Counted from the first letter of the stretch, positions 48,147 to 57,590 are shown. The stretch: DNA of 64,000 bases from CAWINY01 sp963837635 (GCA_963837635.1 CAWINY010000005.1:1-64000), one strand, 5' to 3'. Notes: a model not told the origin generated them from the sequence alone. Numbers and translations: made by a program.

Positions 48147-50015
48147 CTACGGCAAGGGACCGAATACCGCGAGTTCCGACTCACCTGCTACATAGACTTT
48201 TCCATTCACCACCGTAGGCACCGTAAAGCGTACTGCGACTCCGAAATGGTCGCGGCTGCCGGCCTGCTGGCTGTTGTAGAGTTCCCGCGCCACGCTGGTT
48301 GCGTCGTAGGCATGCAAAACATTGGCGCCGCCGGCCTCGATCGCCCAGACTATGCCATTCTGCGAACCGTTAGCCGAGAGGCTCATGTTCGCGCCCGGAA
48401 ATCCGTAGATGTGAGTGCCCATGGAAACGGGCGCGCTGGACAGCACCCCGTTGGTCAGCGCAAATTGCTTGATTACGTCTTCACTGGCCGCAAAATAGAC
48501 GTTTCCTTGCCAGTACATCGCGGTACTGAAGTTGTGGTCATTCGTTGTGGTTAAACTTCCAAGCGCTTCGGGGATGGACTGCACGATCTGGCTATCGGTG
48601 TCCGCATGAAATTTCCCCATATCATCCCGGTTAAGCAAATAGATTGTGCCTTCTTTCCCCGCACTCACGGCGAGATGGGGAAGAGGACCGGGTTGGTTGG
48701 GGAGAAGGGTGAGCCCGCTGGAACCTGTATCCACGTCTTCATCACTCAAGAGTAGTTCATTGAATGGGCTGAAATAGTCACTGACGTTGAGGGTCTTGGG
48801 GGTCAGCTTAAAGTAGCTCTGCCCATAGTTGCTGCCTCCAACGTCCGCATCGAAGGTGCCGTTTGCCGTGACACCGTAAATATTGCCGGCCGAATCGATC
48901 GATAAGGCAGCACCCGCCTGCCAGATCGCACCCTCACCTCCGTTGGGAGTCGTGTTCCAGACCGCGACTTGATTCAAGTTGGAGGTGTCGTACGCCATGA
49001 TCCACCCGTGATAGGGCGTCCAATCGCTAAAGGATCCGAAGCAGAGATAGACCACGCCGTCCGCTAAAAGCAATCCGGGGCGCTGAAGCTGGAACTTGCT
49101 GTTGAACGCGCCGCCGGCCTGAATGACGACGGGTCCGCCAAATTCTTCCTTTCCCGAAGTGATGTCGAGCGCGTGCAGGCGATGCACATACGAGCCGTTT
49201 TCTTTGGTGGCAGCGACCACATACAAGGTGCCGCTGTTGCCGTCGATCACCGGAGTCCCGGTGATGCCAATTTCCGGGGTGATGGGGCTACCGCCGACGC
49301 TGGCGGCCAGATCGCCTGCCGGAACCGTGGTGACGCCAGCCGCAGGGTTGGTAAAGTTGACCGTCCAGAGCGTTCTTTTGCCATCCGCGTCCAAGGCATA
49401 CACGCTGTCGTGCTCGGTGGCCACAAAAACCACATTATGCGTGCTTCCTTGAATCGGCACATCCGAGACGTACAGCGGCTGCGCGAAGGCTTGGCCATCG
49501 ATCGCATAGGAAAAGAGCTTGCCGAACTGGCTTGCGTTTACCTCGGCCGGGGTGAGCGTGGTTTCATTCAGATTCTGCCCGGTGATGCCTTCGTCGTTGT
49601 GGTAACGGAGCATGCCGGTGTAGCCGGACACTCTGACAGCCGCGATGCCGGACGATGCCGAATTGGCGACACTGGCCGCGCCGATCGAAATGGAACCGGA
49701 AGGAACTCTGCCCGGCGCCGTGTACAAACCTGTCGCGGAGATCGTGCCCACGGACGCGTTGCCGCCGGCCACGCCGTTTACCGTCCAGTTGACAGCCGGG
49801 CTGCTCCCGTTCGTCGTCAAAGCGGAGAACTGCTGAGTCTGGCTGATTTTCACCGTGGCTGTCGAAGGAATGATCGTGATCCCCGAAATCGTGATCCCCG
49901 AGGGTGATGGGTTGTTTGCTGTGCTTGGCGATCCACTTACACCTTGGCAGCCCAGGGCAGCCATGCACAACGAAAGCCCAAGCAGTAGACAAAATGATCG
50001 GATCCAACGGCCCAT
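48147..50015 (-). CDS. Lipoprotein with Ig-like start and PQQ-type beta-propeller repeats
   Basis: A 622-residue exported protein. The signal peptide ends in a lipobox (LCMAALGC, Cys23), so it is probably lipid-anchored. Residues about 40-125 form a bacterial Ig-like domain (ISGITIIPSTATVKISQTQQ). The rest repeats blades such as NVVFVATEHDSVYALDADGK, GTLYVVAATKENGS and GTIYLLNRDD, which resemble PQQ-like quinoprotein propellers. It lacks obvious quinone-ligand motifs, so an enzymatic role is not shown; binding or scaffolding is as likely. It is monocistronic. Confidence 0.8.
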   Translation of the reverse strand: MGRWIRSFCLLLGLSLCMAALGCQGVSGSPSTANNPSPSGITISGITIIPSTATVKISQTQQFSALTTNGSSPAVNWTVNGVAGGNASVGTISATGLYTAPGRVPSGSISIGAASVANSASSGIAAVRVSGYTGMLRYHNDEGITGQNLNETTLTPAEVNASQFGKLFSYAIDGQAFAQPLYVSDVPIQGSTHNVVFVATEHDSVYALDADGKRTLWTVNFTNPAAGVTTVPAGDLAASVGGSPITPEIGITGTPVIDGNSGTLYVVAATKENGSYVHRLHALDITSGKEEFGGPVVIQAGGAFNSKFQLQRPGLLLADGVVYLCFGSFSDWTPYHGWIMAYDTSNLNQVAVWNTTPNGGEGAIWQAGAALSIDSAGNIYGVTANGTFDADVGGSNYGQSYFKLTPKTLNVSDYFSPFNELLLSDEDVDTGSSGLTLLPNQPGPLPHLAVSAGKEGTIYLLNRDDMGKFHADTDSQIVQSIPEALGSLTTTNDHNFSTAMYWQGNVYFAASEDVIKQFALTNGVLSSAPVSMGTHIYGFPGANMSLSANGSQNGIVWAIEAGGANVLHAYDATSVARELYNSQQAGSRDHFGVAVRFTVPTVVNGKVYVAGESELAVFGPLP

Positions 50016-50270
50016 TGCGCCCCCAGCAGAGCAGACGCAAGCTCCGGGTCGCGAGTTGCCAGCCTGCTGCTTTGGAGGCCAATCGAATCTTCTTTATTTC
50101 TGGCCGCTCTTGTCCGGCCGTGAAGTAAAACTTTCCTATTGCCGGCAAAAGCTACACCCATGGCTGCTTCGCGCACAGATTTGCTGTGCGCTAAGTTATT
50201 GAAGATACAGCAGAAATAGGTTGGCACTAGGGGTGCAATAGGGTAGGACAGACGAAGTGGCGCGCAACAG

Positions 50271-50323
50271 GGGGCGCTTCCAGGGGAACGAGTCGGCCAG
50301 AGTCGTTCGGAAGCGTCCCTTTT
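50271..50323 (+). terminator. Strong long hairpin with T-run; possible end of a small RNA
   Basis: GGGCGCTTCC pairs with GGAAGCGTCCC, and inside it GAACGA pairs with TCGTTC. Four T follow at 50320-50323. No plus-strand gene lies upstream for several kb, so the hairpin may end a non-coding RNA that begins within 50016-50270. The rest of the 519-base gap 50016-50534 shows no gene. Confidence 0.5.
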
Positions 50324-50534
50324 GCATTTCCTGCTAGTCGTTAGTCATTAGCCTGGGAGCGCAGAATCTTCGGCAAAGGATCAAACGAGAACCAACGGCA
50401 TCATTAACCCAGAGCGCCAGCCCTGGGTCCGCTGCTCACCAAGTACTTATTTCTGCAGATGGTTTTACTTCCGTCCCCCCGTGAGGCGCGCTTCTCCGCG
50501 TTTGAATTAAGCCAACGGCACGCAGCAGACTTGG

Positions 50535-50765
50535 CTAGCGGCCCGCTGCCGCCGCCTCCTGCATGGCCAGTCCGGCGTGGCGAAGCAGGCGGGCGATATC
50601 ACTCAGCCTCAGGCGCGTGCTGTCGTATTCCACGGTCACCGTGCGCTCCTTCTCGTCGAATTCAATCCGGCGAATGCCATAAACCTCGCGCACCTTGCTG
50701 ATGGCGAGCATCTCGGATTCCTCCGGGAGATTGAGATAACGGAAGACAGCTTCCACAGCAACCAT
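50535..50765 (-). CDS. HMA-like small protein lacking the metal-binding CxxC
   Basis: A 76-residue protein with the length and beta-alpha-beta pattern of HMA copper chaperones: AVFRYLNLPEESEMLAISKV, then VYGIRRIEFDEKERTVTVEY and a final helix. The Cys-x-x-Cys loop is absent: the expected site reads NLPEES. The ATG at 50765 is preceded by GAGGT at 6 bases. It is divergent from the copper ATPase with 90 bases between them, so shared control is likely. It may be a regulator or a domain that lost metal binding; function is unknown. Confidence 0.7.
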   Translation of the reverse strand: MVAVEAVFRYLNLPEESEMLAISKVREVYGIRRIEFDEKERTVTVEYDSTRLRLSDIARLLRHAGLAMQEAAAAGR

Positions 50766-50855
50766 GGGGCACCTCATTATTTGTTGATTGAAACGGATTG
50801 CATCGCAACCGCATATATATTGTAGCGGGTTTCGCAGCAAAGGACGGAGTAGAAG

Positions 50856-53708
50856 ATGAAAGATCCGGTGCACAACGGCACCACGGTCAAGGATCCGGTG
50901 TGCGGCATGGACGTGGACCCCTCCCGGGCGAGCGCTACGGCCGAACACGCCGGCAAAACGTACTACTTTTGCTGTCAGCGCTGTGCGGAGAGGTTCAAAG
51001 CTAATCCTGAGCAGTTCCTGAACGGCGGCCCATTCGGCATGGAGCCAAAGCCGGGCTTGACCACCTTGGGGGCAGCCAAGCCCAAGTCTGCTCCTGGCCT
51101 AACCGTTATCGGAAGCCCCGAGAAGTCCGCGAAGGCCGCTGCTTCGGTCAAAGATCCGGTGTGCGGGATGAGCGTCGATCCCGCGAAAGCCGCCGCCACG
51201 GCCGAGCACAAAGGCAAGTCGTATCACTTCTGCTGCGCCGGATGCGCCACCAAGTTTCAGGCTGATCCCGAGAAGTATCTCCAAGGCGGTATGGGAGGCG
51301 GCGGGATGCTGGTCATGCCGGGTGCGACGAAACCCAGTCCGCCACCGTCGCCTGGCCAAGCGCGCGGTCAGAAGGACGAACGCCGGTACATCTGCCCGAT
51401 GTGTCCCGAGGTGAGCAGCATCGGTCCAGCGCCGTGTCCCAAGTGCGGCATGGCGCTGGAGCCAGAGGTGGCGCTGCCTCTCACGCGCACTCAGTGGACA
51501 TGTCCCATGCACCCGGAGATCGTCCGCGAGGAGCCGGGCTCATGCCCCATCTGCGGCATGGCCCTGGAGCCGAAGACGGTCACGGCGGAGGAGGAGAATC
51601 CGGAGCTGCGCGAGATGACGAGGCGCTTCTGGATCAGCCTCATCTTTACGGTTCCCCTGCTCGGCTTGGCCATGGCGCACATGGCGGGTCCGTTGCAAGA
51701 CGCGTTGGCCAAGCCTTGGATGCCTTGGGAGCAACTGCTGCTTGCCGCCCCGGTCGTGCTCTGGGGAGGAGCGCCATTCTTCCAGCGAGGATGGGCCTCG
51801 ATCGTGAATCGCAGCCCCAACATGTTTACCCTGATCGGAATTGGCGTCGGCGTGGCTTTTTTGTACAGCACCTTTGCCACGCTCGCGCCTGGGCTGCTGC
51901 CATCCTCATCGCTCGAACACGGAATACCCAAGATCTATTTTGAAGCAGCGGCGGCGATCATCGTCCTGGTGCTGCTCGGACAGATGCTGGAGTTACGCGC
52001 GCGCAGCCGCACCAGCAGCGCCATTCGCGCGCTGCTCGACCTCAGCCCGAAGAGGGCGCGCATCCTCCGCCCCGACGGCTCAGAGCAGGACATCGCTCTC
52101 GAACAGGTGCATCCTGGAGACCGTCTGCGGGTGCGTCCGGGAGAGAATGTGCCGGTGGATGGCGTGGTGCTGGAGGGCGCCAGCGCGGTCGATGAGTCGA
52201 TGATTACCGGCGAATCGATTCCAGTGGAGAAGCGGCCTGGAGATCGCGTGATCGGCGCGACCGTGAACGGAACCGGCACCTTCATCATGGAAGCGCAGCA
52301 CGTGGGCAGCGAGACCTTGCTGGCGCAGATCGTCAAGCTGGTGAGCGAGGCGCAACGCAGCCGCGCACCCATCCAGCGGCTGGCGGACAAGGTGGCGGGC
52401 GTCTTCGTGCCCGCGGTGGTTGCGGTTGCAGCGGTCACCTTTGTGACATGGCTGCTGCTCGGCCCGGAGCCGCGCTTTGCCAACGCCATCGTGAACGCGG
52501 TCGCGGTGCTGATCATCGCTTGCCCCTGCGCGCTGGGCCTGGCCACGCCCATGGCCATCATGGTCGGCACTGGCCGCGGCGCCCATGCCGGTGTGCTGAT
52601 CAAGAACGCCGAGGCGCTCGAAATCCTGGAGAAGGTCAACACCCTGGTTATCGATAAGACCGGCACGCTGACCGAAGGGAAGCCGCGGCTGGTGGCGATC
52701 CATGCGATCCCGTCCTCCATAAACGCGACGGTGCCCCACATCTCCCCGCCTTTGGGAGATGTGGGTGAAAAGCACAATGAAAATCAGAGGGTGCCCCACA
52801 TCTCCCCGCTTTTGGGAGATGTGGGTTCCAGACAAGCCGAGGATGCCATGCTAGGCGCCGTGGCCAGCCTGGAACGCGGCAGCGAACATCCGCTGGCCGA
52901 GGCGATGGTGGCCGGGGCGCAGGAGCGTGGGTTGAAGCTTACCTCGACGAGTGACTTCCGTTCACTCACCGGACGCGGCGTGGTAGGCCGCGTCGAAGGA
53001 CGAGAAATTGCAACAGGCAATGAGGCACTGATGTCGGAGCTAAACGTGGATGTTGAGGAACTTCGTGCGCCGGTCGAACGGATGCGCAACGAGGGGCAGT
53101 CCGTCGTGCTGGTCGCGATTGACGGCAAAGCTGCCGGCGCGATTGGCGTGGCCGACCCCATCAAGCCCTCAGCCAAGCAGGCGCTCGAAGAGCTTCGTCG
53201 CGAGGGAATGCAGGTGGTCATGATCACCGGCGACAACCGGACGACGGCGGCAGCGGTGGCGCGACAACTTGGCATCAGCGACTTCGAGGCCGAGGTGCTG
53301 CCCGAGAGGAAATCGGAGGTCGTAAAGCGCTTCCAGCAGCAGGGACGCGTGGTGGCCATGGCCGGTGACGGCATCAACGACGCGCCCGCGCTGGCGCAGG
53401 CCGACGTCGGCATCGCCATGAGCACGGGTGCGGACGTGGCCATCGAAAGTGGCGGCGTAACCCTGCTGCGGGGCGATTTGCGAGGCATCGTCAGTGCGCG
53501 GCGGTTGAGCCGTGCCACCATGCGCAACATCCGGCAAAACCTGTTCTTTGCCTTCGTCTATAACTCGGTCGGCGTGCCGATCGCGGCGGGCGTGCTCTAT
53601 CCCTTCCTGGGAGTGCTGCTAAGCCCCATCATCGCGGCAGCCGCCATGAGCTTTAGTTCGGTGTCGGTGATTTCGAATTCGCTGCGGCTGAGGAAGGCTA
53701 GGATTTAA
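50856..53708 (+). CDS. copA: Copper-type P1B ATPase with two YHS domains and a repeat-derived insert
   Basis: A 950-residue heavy-metal ATPase. N-terminal metal-binding modules: YHS at about 12-54 and 99-141 (KDPVCGM ... FCC), then two Cys/His zinc-ribbon-like motifs (YICPMCPEV, WTCPMHPEI; about 178-240). The core has CPC (556-558), DKTGTLTEG (about 600), HP in SEHPLAEA, GDNRTT and GDGINDAPA. The TM7 YN (FVYNSVGVP) and TM8 MSFSSVS motifs point to Cu+ export. Residues 626-657 are translated from two tandem palindromic repeats inserted in frame just after the phosphorylation site, at the edge of the nucleotide-binding domain. Confidence 0.93.
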   Translation: MKDPVHNGTTVKDPVCGMDVDPSRASATAEHAGKTYYFCCQRCAERFKANPEQFLNGGPFGMEPKPGLTTLGAAKPKSAPGLTVIGSPEKSAKAAASVKDPVCGMSVDPAKAAATAEHKGKSYHFCCAGCATKFQADPEKYLQGGMGGGGMLVMPGATKPSPPPSPGQARGQKDERRYICPMCPEVSSIGPAPCPKCGMALEPEVALPLTRTQWTCPMHPEIVREEPGSCPICGMALEPKTVTAEEENPELREMTRRFWISLIFTVPLLGLAMAHMAGPLQDALAKPWMPWEQLLLAAPVVLWGGAPFFQRGWASIVNRSPNMFTLIGIGVGVAFLYSTFATLAPGLLPSSSLEHGIPKIYFEAAAAIIVLVLLGQMLELRARSRTSSAIRALLDLSPKRARILRPDGSEQDIALEQVHPGDRLRVRPGENVPVDGVVLEGASAVDESMITGESIPVEKRPGDRVIGATVNGTGTFIMEAQHVGSETLLAQIVKLVSEAQRSRAPIQRLADKVAGVFVPAVVAVAAVTFVTWLLLGPEPRFANAIVNAVAVLIIACPCALGLATPMAIMVGTGRGAHAGVLIKNAEALEILEKVNTLVIDKTGTLTEGKPRLVAIHAIPSSINATVPHISPPLGDVGEKHNENQRVPHISPLLGDVGSRQAEDAMLGAVASLERGSEHPLAEAMVAGAQERGLKLTSTSDFRSLTGRGVVGRVEGREIATGNEALMSELNVDVEELRAPVERMRNEGQSVVLVAIDGKAAGAIGVADPIKPSAKQALEELRREGMQVVMITGDNRTTAAAVARQLGISDFEAEVLPERKSEVVKRFQQQGRVVAMAGDGINDAPALAQADVGIAMSTGADVAIESGGVTLLRGDLRGIVSARRLSRATMRNIRQNLFFAFVYNSVGVPIAAGVLYPFLGVLLSPIIAAAAMSFSSVSVISNSLRLRKARI
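52731..52825. repeat. Two tandem palindromic repeats inside copA, in frame
   Basis: Copies at 52731-52765 and 52791-52825 are 35 bases each and differ at one base. Each starts GTGCCCCACATCTCCCCGC and ends GGGAGATGTGGG. They encode VPHISPPLGDVG and VPHISPLLGDVG. They are relatives of the intergenic ACATCTGC hairpins at 41079, 47083 and 58235. Confidence 0.9.
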
Positions 53709-53781
53709 CCGGGGGATGGCCCAGACTGGTTTTCATGCTTGGTTGTGACCGGAAACGGTCATGGGAAGCTGTTTACGACAA

Positions 53782-54342
53782 TTAGCGCCCATTTTCGGAG
53801 TATGTGTATGTGTGGAAATACTCGAACTCATGGGAAGGATTCACATCCGTGTGTCCGAACACTCTCACTATCAACGCATGAGGGGATGTCCAGCGCACTG
53901 CGGCCCAGTAGATATGCATGCTGTCCCGGAGGCTCGCTATTTCTTTTGAGTTCCTGAGGGTACTCTGCAATGCATCACCGACGTTCTGCGGTGGGCTGCT
54001 GTTTTGGGTGGAGAACACCACACATTCTGCGACGTTGCTGCCAGCATAATCGGTCACTGCGAACAATGTGCTGTTCGGATTCCAAAGCACCTCAACGTGT
54101 CGCCCGTAGTCCAGCAGTTTGCGCCGTGTTTTCGTGTGGCGGTTTTCCAGAAAAAGTGCACTGTGGTACGGTTCCGCATCGGAATCCACGTTGATGACTG
54201 CAAATGATCCATTAGGCGAGATTGCCTCGGTCTGCGTTGAAGGGAATGAAACCGGCTTGGCGTTTCCGCGCGAAGCGGCTGCGCCTGATGCGGCAAATGC
54301 GATAAGAACGACAACAAAATCCAACAGCCGATTTCTTTTCAT
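53782..54342 (-). CDS. Hypothetical exported protein
   Basis: Not recognized. A 186-residue protein with a signal peptide (MKRNRLLDFVVVLIAFAASGAAAS). The mature part, with SPNGSFAVINVDSDAEPYHS, VEVLWNPNSTLFAVTDYAGS and SMHIYWAAVRWTSPHALIVR, suggests a small beta-rich, WD/TolB-like fold. Codon use is less GC-biased than in neighbours. It lies between copA and a peptidase gene, and a CCACCCTTTCGC hairpin (54426-54460) separates it from the latter. Confidence 0.65.
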   Translation of the reverse strand: MKRNRLLDFVVVLIAFAASGAAASRGNAKPVSFPSTQTEAISPNGSFAVINVDSDAEPYHSALFLENRHTKTRRKLLDYGRHVEVLWNPNSTLFAVTDYAGSNVAECVVFSTQNSSPPQNVGDALQSTLRNSKEIASLRDSMHIYWAAVRWTSPHALIVRVFGHTDVNPSHEFEYFHTYTYSENGR

Positions 54343-54425
54343 TTTGTGGATGTTACGCCTGAGTCGGGGTAAAGAGAACCCCGTAGTTGACGTGAAATCG
54401 CCATCTCACCAATAGTCGCCGGTTG

Positions 54426-54460
54426 CCCCACCCTTTCGCCCGCTTTGGCGAAGGGTGGGG
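54426..54460. repeat. CCCCACCCTTTCGCC hairpin
   Basis: CCCCACCCTTTCGCC pairs with GGCGAAGGGTGGGG around CGCTTT. Same family as the first hairpin inside larC (10452-10481). Confidence 0.75.
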
Positions 54461-54469
54461 GTGCAAAAT

Positions 54470-56584
54470 TCACGGCTTCGCGGCTTTGACCGCCTTGGTT
54501 TTGCCGGTCAACTCATCGGCCAGTGCGTCAGCGCCGTAGATATGGCGGAGCGCCTCCATGATGCCGCGCGAATCGACGTGCAGCGAGCGGCCGATCTTGT
54601 CCTCGTACACGAAGTTCCAAGGCAGCGACTGGATGTTGCCGTCGAAGATGATGCCCACCACTTCGCCCGCCTGGTTGACCACCGGGCTGCCGGAATTGCC
54701 GCCGATAATGTCCGGGGTACTGACGGTATTGAGCGGCGTGGAAAGATCGAGCTTTGACTTGTTCTTGAGCCAGCTCTCGGGCAGGTTGTAGGGCGGCTGG
54801 TTCTTGTGCTCCGCGGCATGCTGGAAGGCACCGCCGATGGTGGCGAAAGAGGGCAGTTTAGTGCCCGCGGGGACGATGCCACGCCCGTCTTCGGTGTAGC
54901 CGCGCACCGCGCCATAGCTGAGGCGAAGGGTGAAGGTCGCATCGGGAGGAGTGTTCAAGCCCTGCTGCGCAAATTGAATCTTCGCGATGTTGGCTCCCTG
55001 TACGCGCTCCACGGCGTCGATCTTATCGTCGTACTGCTTGCGCAGATCGCGGGCTTCGGGATCAATGGCGCGCATCAGCACGATCAGCTGATCGCTGCTC
55101 GCCTTGATGGCCGCCTCTCCGCCCTGATAGAGCTGCTTGCGCGTAGCGGGATCGTTGAGCTTGGTATTGGCGATCAGTTGCTTGGCGGCTTCCGCCGGGC
55201 TGCGGCCGTTGAGCGCCGCTTTTAATGCGGCATCGTTGGGTAGCTTTTTCTGGAAACGTTCCAGCGAAAGGGTGAGCAAAGCCGTATCCAGCGATTTGTA
55301 AACCGGGGTGGCGGAGAACAGGTGCTGCTCCAGCGAGGGCAGGTTGGACTCGCGATACTCTCGCAGCCGCTCCGGATTGGGCTTCTGCTTCTCCGCAACC
55401 ACGCGCACCAGGGTGCGGGCGTAGCCGGGCAGATCCCCGCGGAAGCCGGCCATGCGCTCCACAAATGATAGCGGCAAATAGATATTCTTCTGCACCTTCA
55501 TTGCATCGGCGATGGCAGTCCAGGGATCGCCGAACTCCTGCTTCTTTTTAGGATCGGACTCGATCTGCTTGCGCGTCTGTTCTTCCTGGGCGGCCTTTTT
55601 CGCCATCAGCTCCTTGTCGAGCAGGCCCGACTGATAGCCGTCGATTGCCTTATACGAGTTCTGCAAGCCGAAGAACATCTCCTGGGCAATGCGGGCGTTT
55701 TCCGGCGACTCGGAGGAGAACTTATCCAGCGTTCCAATGTAGTTCTTCAGCGCATCCAGGGCGAGCGGGTAAGACGTGTCGCGCAGGAATTCCAGTTGGG
55801 ACATGGTATTCAAACGGCCCGTGGAGCCTGGATGGCCCGAGACGAACACCAACTCGTTATCCTTGACCCCGGTGGTGGACCACTTGAAGTAGTTGTCCAG
55901 GTGCACCGGCTTGTTGTTCTCGTAGATGCGGAAGAAAGTAATGTCCAGGTCGTAGCGCGGATACTCGAAGTTATCGGGATCGCCGCCAAAGAAGGCGGCG
56001 TCGAACTCAGGCGCGAACACCAGGCGCACGTCGGTGTACTTCTTATATTGGTAGAGCTGGAACATGCCGCCCGCGTAGAGAGTGACGACATCGCAGCGCA
56101 GACCGGTCGACTTGGCACACGCGGCCTCCAGATTGGACATGTTGGCGCGCTGCTTGGTGCCCGCGTCGGCCGCGGCCATCTTCGGCGTGATCCCGGCGTT
56201 CACCTTGCTGGTGACGTCCTCCATGCCCACGAGTACGTTCAGTTCGAGATCCGGGCACTTGGCCTCTTCGGCCTGCGTTTTGGCATAAAAGCCGGTCTTG
56301 TAGAGATCGCGTTCTTTGGTGGAAAGGCCATAAAGACAGGTTTGCGCCACGTGATGATTGGTGAAAGTCAGACCGTTGGGAGAGACGAACGAGCCGGAAC
56401 CGCCGTTGTTGAAACGCACCGACGACAGCCGGGTGTGGTCCAGCCAGGGTCGCGTCAGTTCGAAGCCGTACTTCTCTTTCACCTGCTTGGTCGGCGGGTG
56501 ATCGAAAAGCCACATGCCTTCGTCGGCGGTTGCGCTGGCGCTCCACGCCAGTGCCAGGCAAAGTACGCAAAGCCAGCGTTTCAT
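54470..56584 (-). CDS. S46-family dipeptidyl peptidase (DPP7/DPP11 type)
   Basis: A 704-residue exported serine peptidase that releases dipeptides from peptide N-termini in the periplasm. Signal peptide 1-20 (ending SASATA). The chymotrypsin-like half carries the catalytic His in LTFTNHHVAQ and the Ser in IIGGNSGSPVVN. At 18 residues after that Ser, the place that decides DPP7 (Gly) or DPP11 (Arg) specificity as I recall it, this protein has Gly (FDGN), so hydrophobic residues are the likely target. A helical domain of about 270 residues caps the site, as is normal. Length is typical. Confidence 0.9.
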   Translation of the reverse strand: MKRWLCVLCLALAWSASATADEGMWLFDHPPTKQVKEKYGFELTRPWLDHTRLSSVRFNNGGSGSFVSPNGLTFTNHHVAQTCLYGLSTKERDLYKTGFYAKTQAEEAKCPDLELNVLVGMEDVTSKVNAGITPKMAAADAGTKQRANMSNLEAACAKSTGLRCDVVTLYAGGMFQLYQYKKYTDVRLVFAPEFDAAFFGGDPDNFEYPRYDLDITFFRIYENNKPVHLDNYFKWSTTGVKDNELVFVSGHPGSTGRLNTMSQLEFLRDTSYPLALDALKNYIGTLDKFSSESPENARIAQEMFFGLQNSYKAIDGYQSGLLDKELMAKKAAQEEQTRKQIESDPKKKQEFGDPWTAIADAMKVQKNIYLPLSFVERMAGFRGDLPGYARTLVRVVAEKQKPNPERLREYRESNLPSLEQHLFSATPVYKSLDTALLTLSLERFQKKLPNDAALKAALNGRSPAEAAKQLIANTKLNDPATRKQLYQGGEAAIKASSDQLIVLMRAIDPEARDLRKQYDDKIDAVERVQGANIAKIQFAQQGLNTPPDATFTLRLSYGAVRGYTEDGRGIVPAGTKLPSFATIGGAFQHAAEHKNQPPYNLPESWLKNKSKLDLSTPLNTVSTPDIIGGNSGSPVVNQAGEVVGIIFDGNIQSLPWNFVYEDKIGRSLHVDSRGIMEALRHIYGADALADELTGKTKAVKAAKP

Positions 56585-56769
56585 TTCGTGCTCTCCTTAC
56601 GGTTACTGAGGCGACCCGGGATATTACCTGACACCCGTTACCTGATGCGCGCCGCGGGCGTTCGCAAAACAGCTGAATATACAGGGGCGGAACGCCGCCG
56701 GGCAAATCATTCAGAGTCGCAGAACCAGGGAACGGGTTGCAGAAGGGCACAGACGAACCGGGTTGCGGG

Positions 56770-57465
56770 TCAGCGCCGCCCCTGCTCCGAAGGAAGCGCA
56801 TAGACGTAGCCCACGCCGCGAATTGTCCGGATGTACTGCTCGCCCACTTTACGCCGGAGTTTGCTGATGTGCATATCGATGCTCCGGTCATAGGGCATGA
56901 ACTTGCGGCCAAGTACATCGTGGGCGATCTGTTCGCGGGTGACCACCTGTCCGGCGGCGCGCATCAGCGCTTCGAGCACGTCGAATTCGACCGAGGTCAA
57001 CTCCAGCGGTTCGCCATCGCGCAGGACGGCGCGGGCCGCAGGATCGAGCTGCACCTCTCCCACTACAAGCTTTTCCGGGGCTTTGGCTGTGCCGGGTTGT
57101 GCCGACGCCGAACGGCGCAGGATGGCGCGCATGCGGGCCACCAGTTCACGGGGATTGAAAGGCTTGGGCAGGTAGTCGTCGGCGCCGAGTTCGAGGCCCA
57201 AGACGCGGTCCGCGTCCTCGCCGCGGGCGGTGAGCATGAGCACGGGCACACGCATCTGCTTGCGCAGCTCGCGAACGAGGTCGAGACCGTTCATGCCGGG
57301 CAGCATCACATCCACGATGACCAGCGTATGCTCGCCGGCCAGGGCGCGGGCCAGCCCGGCTCTGCCCTCGTGCACCGCTTCGACTTCGAAGCCCTCGGCT
57401 TTCAGGTACTCGCCGAGCAACTCCGTGAGCTCGGTGTCGTCGTCGACGATCAGGATTCGTTCCAT
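56770..57465 (-). CDS. OmpR-family response regulator (CpxR-like)
   Basis: A 231-residue regulator. I chose the ATG at 57465 (MERILIVDDDTELTEL). The phospho-acceptor Asp is in LVIVDVMLPGMNG and the Lys in YLPKPFNPRELVARM. The DNA-binding domain has LELTSVEFDVLEALMRA and ends with TIRGVGYVYA. It matches CpxR best. No histidine kinase gene is next to it. A Spy/CpxP-like gene is divergent 240 bases away, as in the Cpx envelope-stress system, so it probably controls that gene. Confidence 0.88.
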   Translation of the reverse strand: MERILIVDDDTELTELLGEYLKAEGFEVEAVHEGRAGLARALAGEHTLVIVDVMLPGMNGLDLVRELRKQMRVPVLMLTARGEDADRVLGLELGADDYLPKPFNPRELVARMRAILRRSASAQPGTAKAPEKLVVGEVQLDPAARAVLRDGEPLELTSVEFDVLEALMRAAGQVVTREQIAHDVLGRKFMPYDRSIDMHISKLRRKVGEQYIRTIRGVGYVYALPSEQGRR

Positions 57466-57505
57466 GGTTATCGGCCACAACAGGGTAACACTGGAATTTA
57501 GCCAT

Positions 57506-57590
57506 TCGTTCTCCGTTCTCCGTTTCCCGTTCGCCGTTGCAGAGGAAAACGCCAGCGGGAAACGGAGAACGGGGAACGGAGAACGTAGCT
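57506..57590. repeat. Inverted CGTTCTCCG / CGGAGAACG tract
   Basis: TTCTCCGTTCTCCGTTTCCC is mirrored by GGGAAACGGAGAACGGGG and GGAGAACG about 50 bases later. It sits between the cpxR-like and spy-like genes and may overlap their control region. Confidence 0.65.
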
